Shown here in pieces: positions 63,979 through 64,000 of a DNA stretch of 64,000 nucleotides. The translations under genes and the position numbers were made by a program. Below the pieces are notes generated by a model. The model saw only the letters and a program-made list of their open reading frames with translations. It did not search any database and was not told the DNA's origin. Source of the stretch: Paenibacillus turicensis (GTDB lineage Bacteria; Bacillota; Bacilli; Paenibacillales; Paenibacillaceae); contig NZ_JAGGKG010000008.1 in NCBI RefSeq assembly GCF_017873435.1, positions 124,001-188,000 on the forward strand, given 5' to 3'. Every line of letters begins with the position of its first letter. The stretch's first letter is position 1.

Positions 63979-64000
63979 CAACTACACTAGGTATAACCAT

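Overview
The window is a piece of an AT-rich Bacillota genome, almost certainly a spore-forming member of the Bacillales (Paenibacillaceae or Brevibacillus-like is my best guess). The evidence is the set of close Bacillus-type homologues (GltC, MhqR/MhqN, YdjI/YdjG, a UPF0173 hydrolase, PepT, Pdp, a cydABCD operon with Rex-like operators), strong AGGAGG-type ribosome sites with frequent TTG and GTG starts, an exosporium-like protein behind a sigma-K-like promoter, and a sigma-D-like promoter before a chemoreceptor. No rRNA, tRNA, CRISPR array or intact insertion sequence was seen.

Region 1 (1-18.6 kb) is a long, tightly spaced plus-strand cluster that I read as a type VI-like/phage-tail-like contractile injection system of Gram-positive type. 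In order it has the end of a sheath-like protein, a tube-like protein, a J-domain protein, two FHA proteins, a PP2C phosphatase, a degenerate membrane-bound PP2C with TPR repeats, two baseplate-like proteins, an unusual Hsp70/actin-fold ATPase, another probable baseplate protein, a VgrG-like spike, a pentapeptide-repeat protein, an unknown small protein, a PAAR-like DUF4280 protein and a second VgrG carrying a C-terminal deaminase toxin. No ClpV-type unfoldase, TssJLM membrane complex or Ser/Thr kinase lies in the window. The chaperone pair and the phospho-recognition modules are the most original part.

Region 2 (18.6-21.9 kb) is very AT-rich. It starts with the probable deaminase immunity gene. 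It continues as a graveyard and reservoir of toxin cassettes: a remnant of the spike hinge, a stray 50-codon tail, the end of an Ntox15 nuclease, a frameshifted Tdi1-like immunity gene, a frameshifted SUKH immunity gene, a decayed duplication of the Tdi1 3' end, and one intact candidate immunity gene.

Region 3 (22-48.5 kb) is ordinary chromosome: a PadR/DUF1048-like pair, malic enzyme, pyrimidine-nucleoside phosphorylase, two chemoreceptors, UPF0173 hydrolase, an SDR gene divergent from an mhqR-mhqN quinone/electrophile-response unit with an exact 18-bp operator, a YdjI-YdjG-like envelope pair, an XRE-TPR regulator, peptidase T, a luciferase-like oxidoreductase, a diguanylate cyclase, a membrane glycosyltransferase, a UbiA prenyltransferase and an ABC exporter.

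Region 4 (48.5-64 kb) holds the cytochrome bd operon cydABCD with three Rex-like sites, a large secreted GH74 xyloglucanase with two X2 modules and a CBM3 behind a cre-like site, a GltC-like LysR regulator, a GNAT acetyltransferase, NADP-type glutamate dehydrogenase, a Gfo/Idh/MocA oxidoreductase and the exosporium-like gene. Clear rho-independent terminators separate most units.
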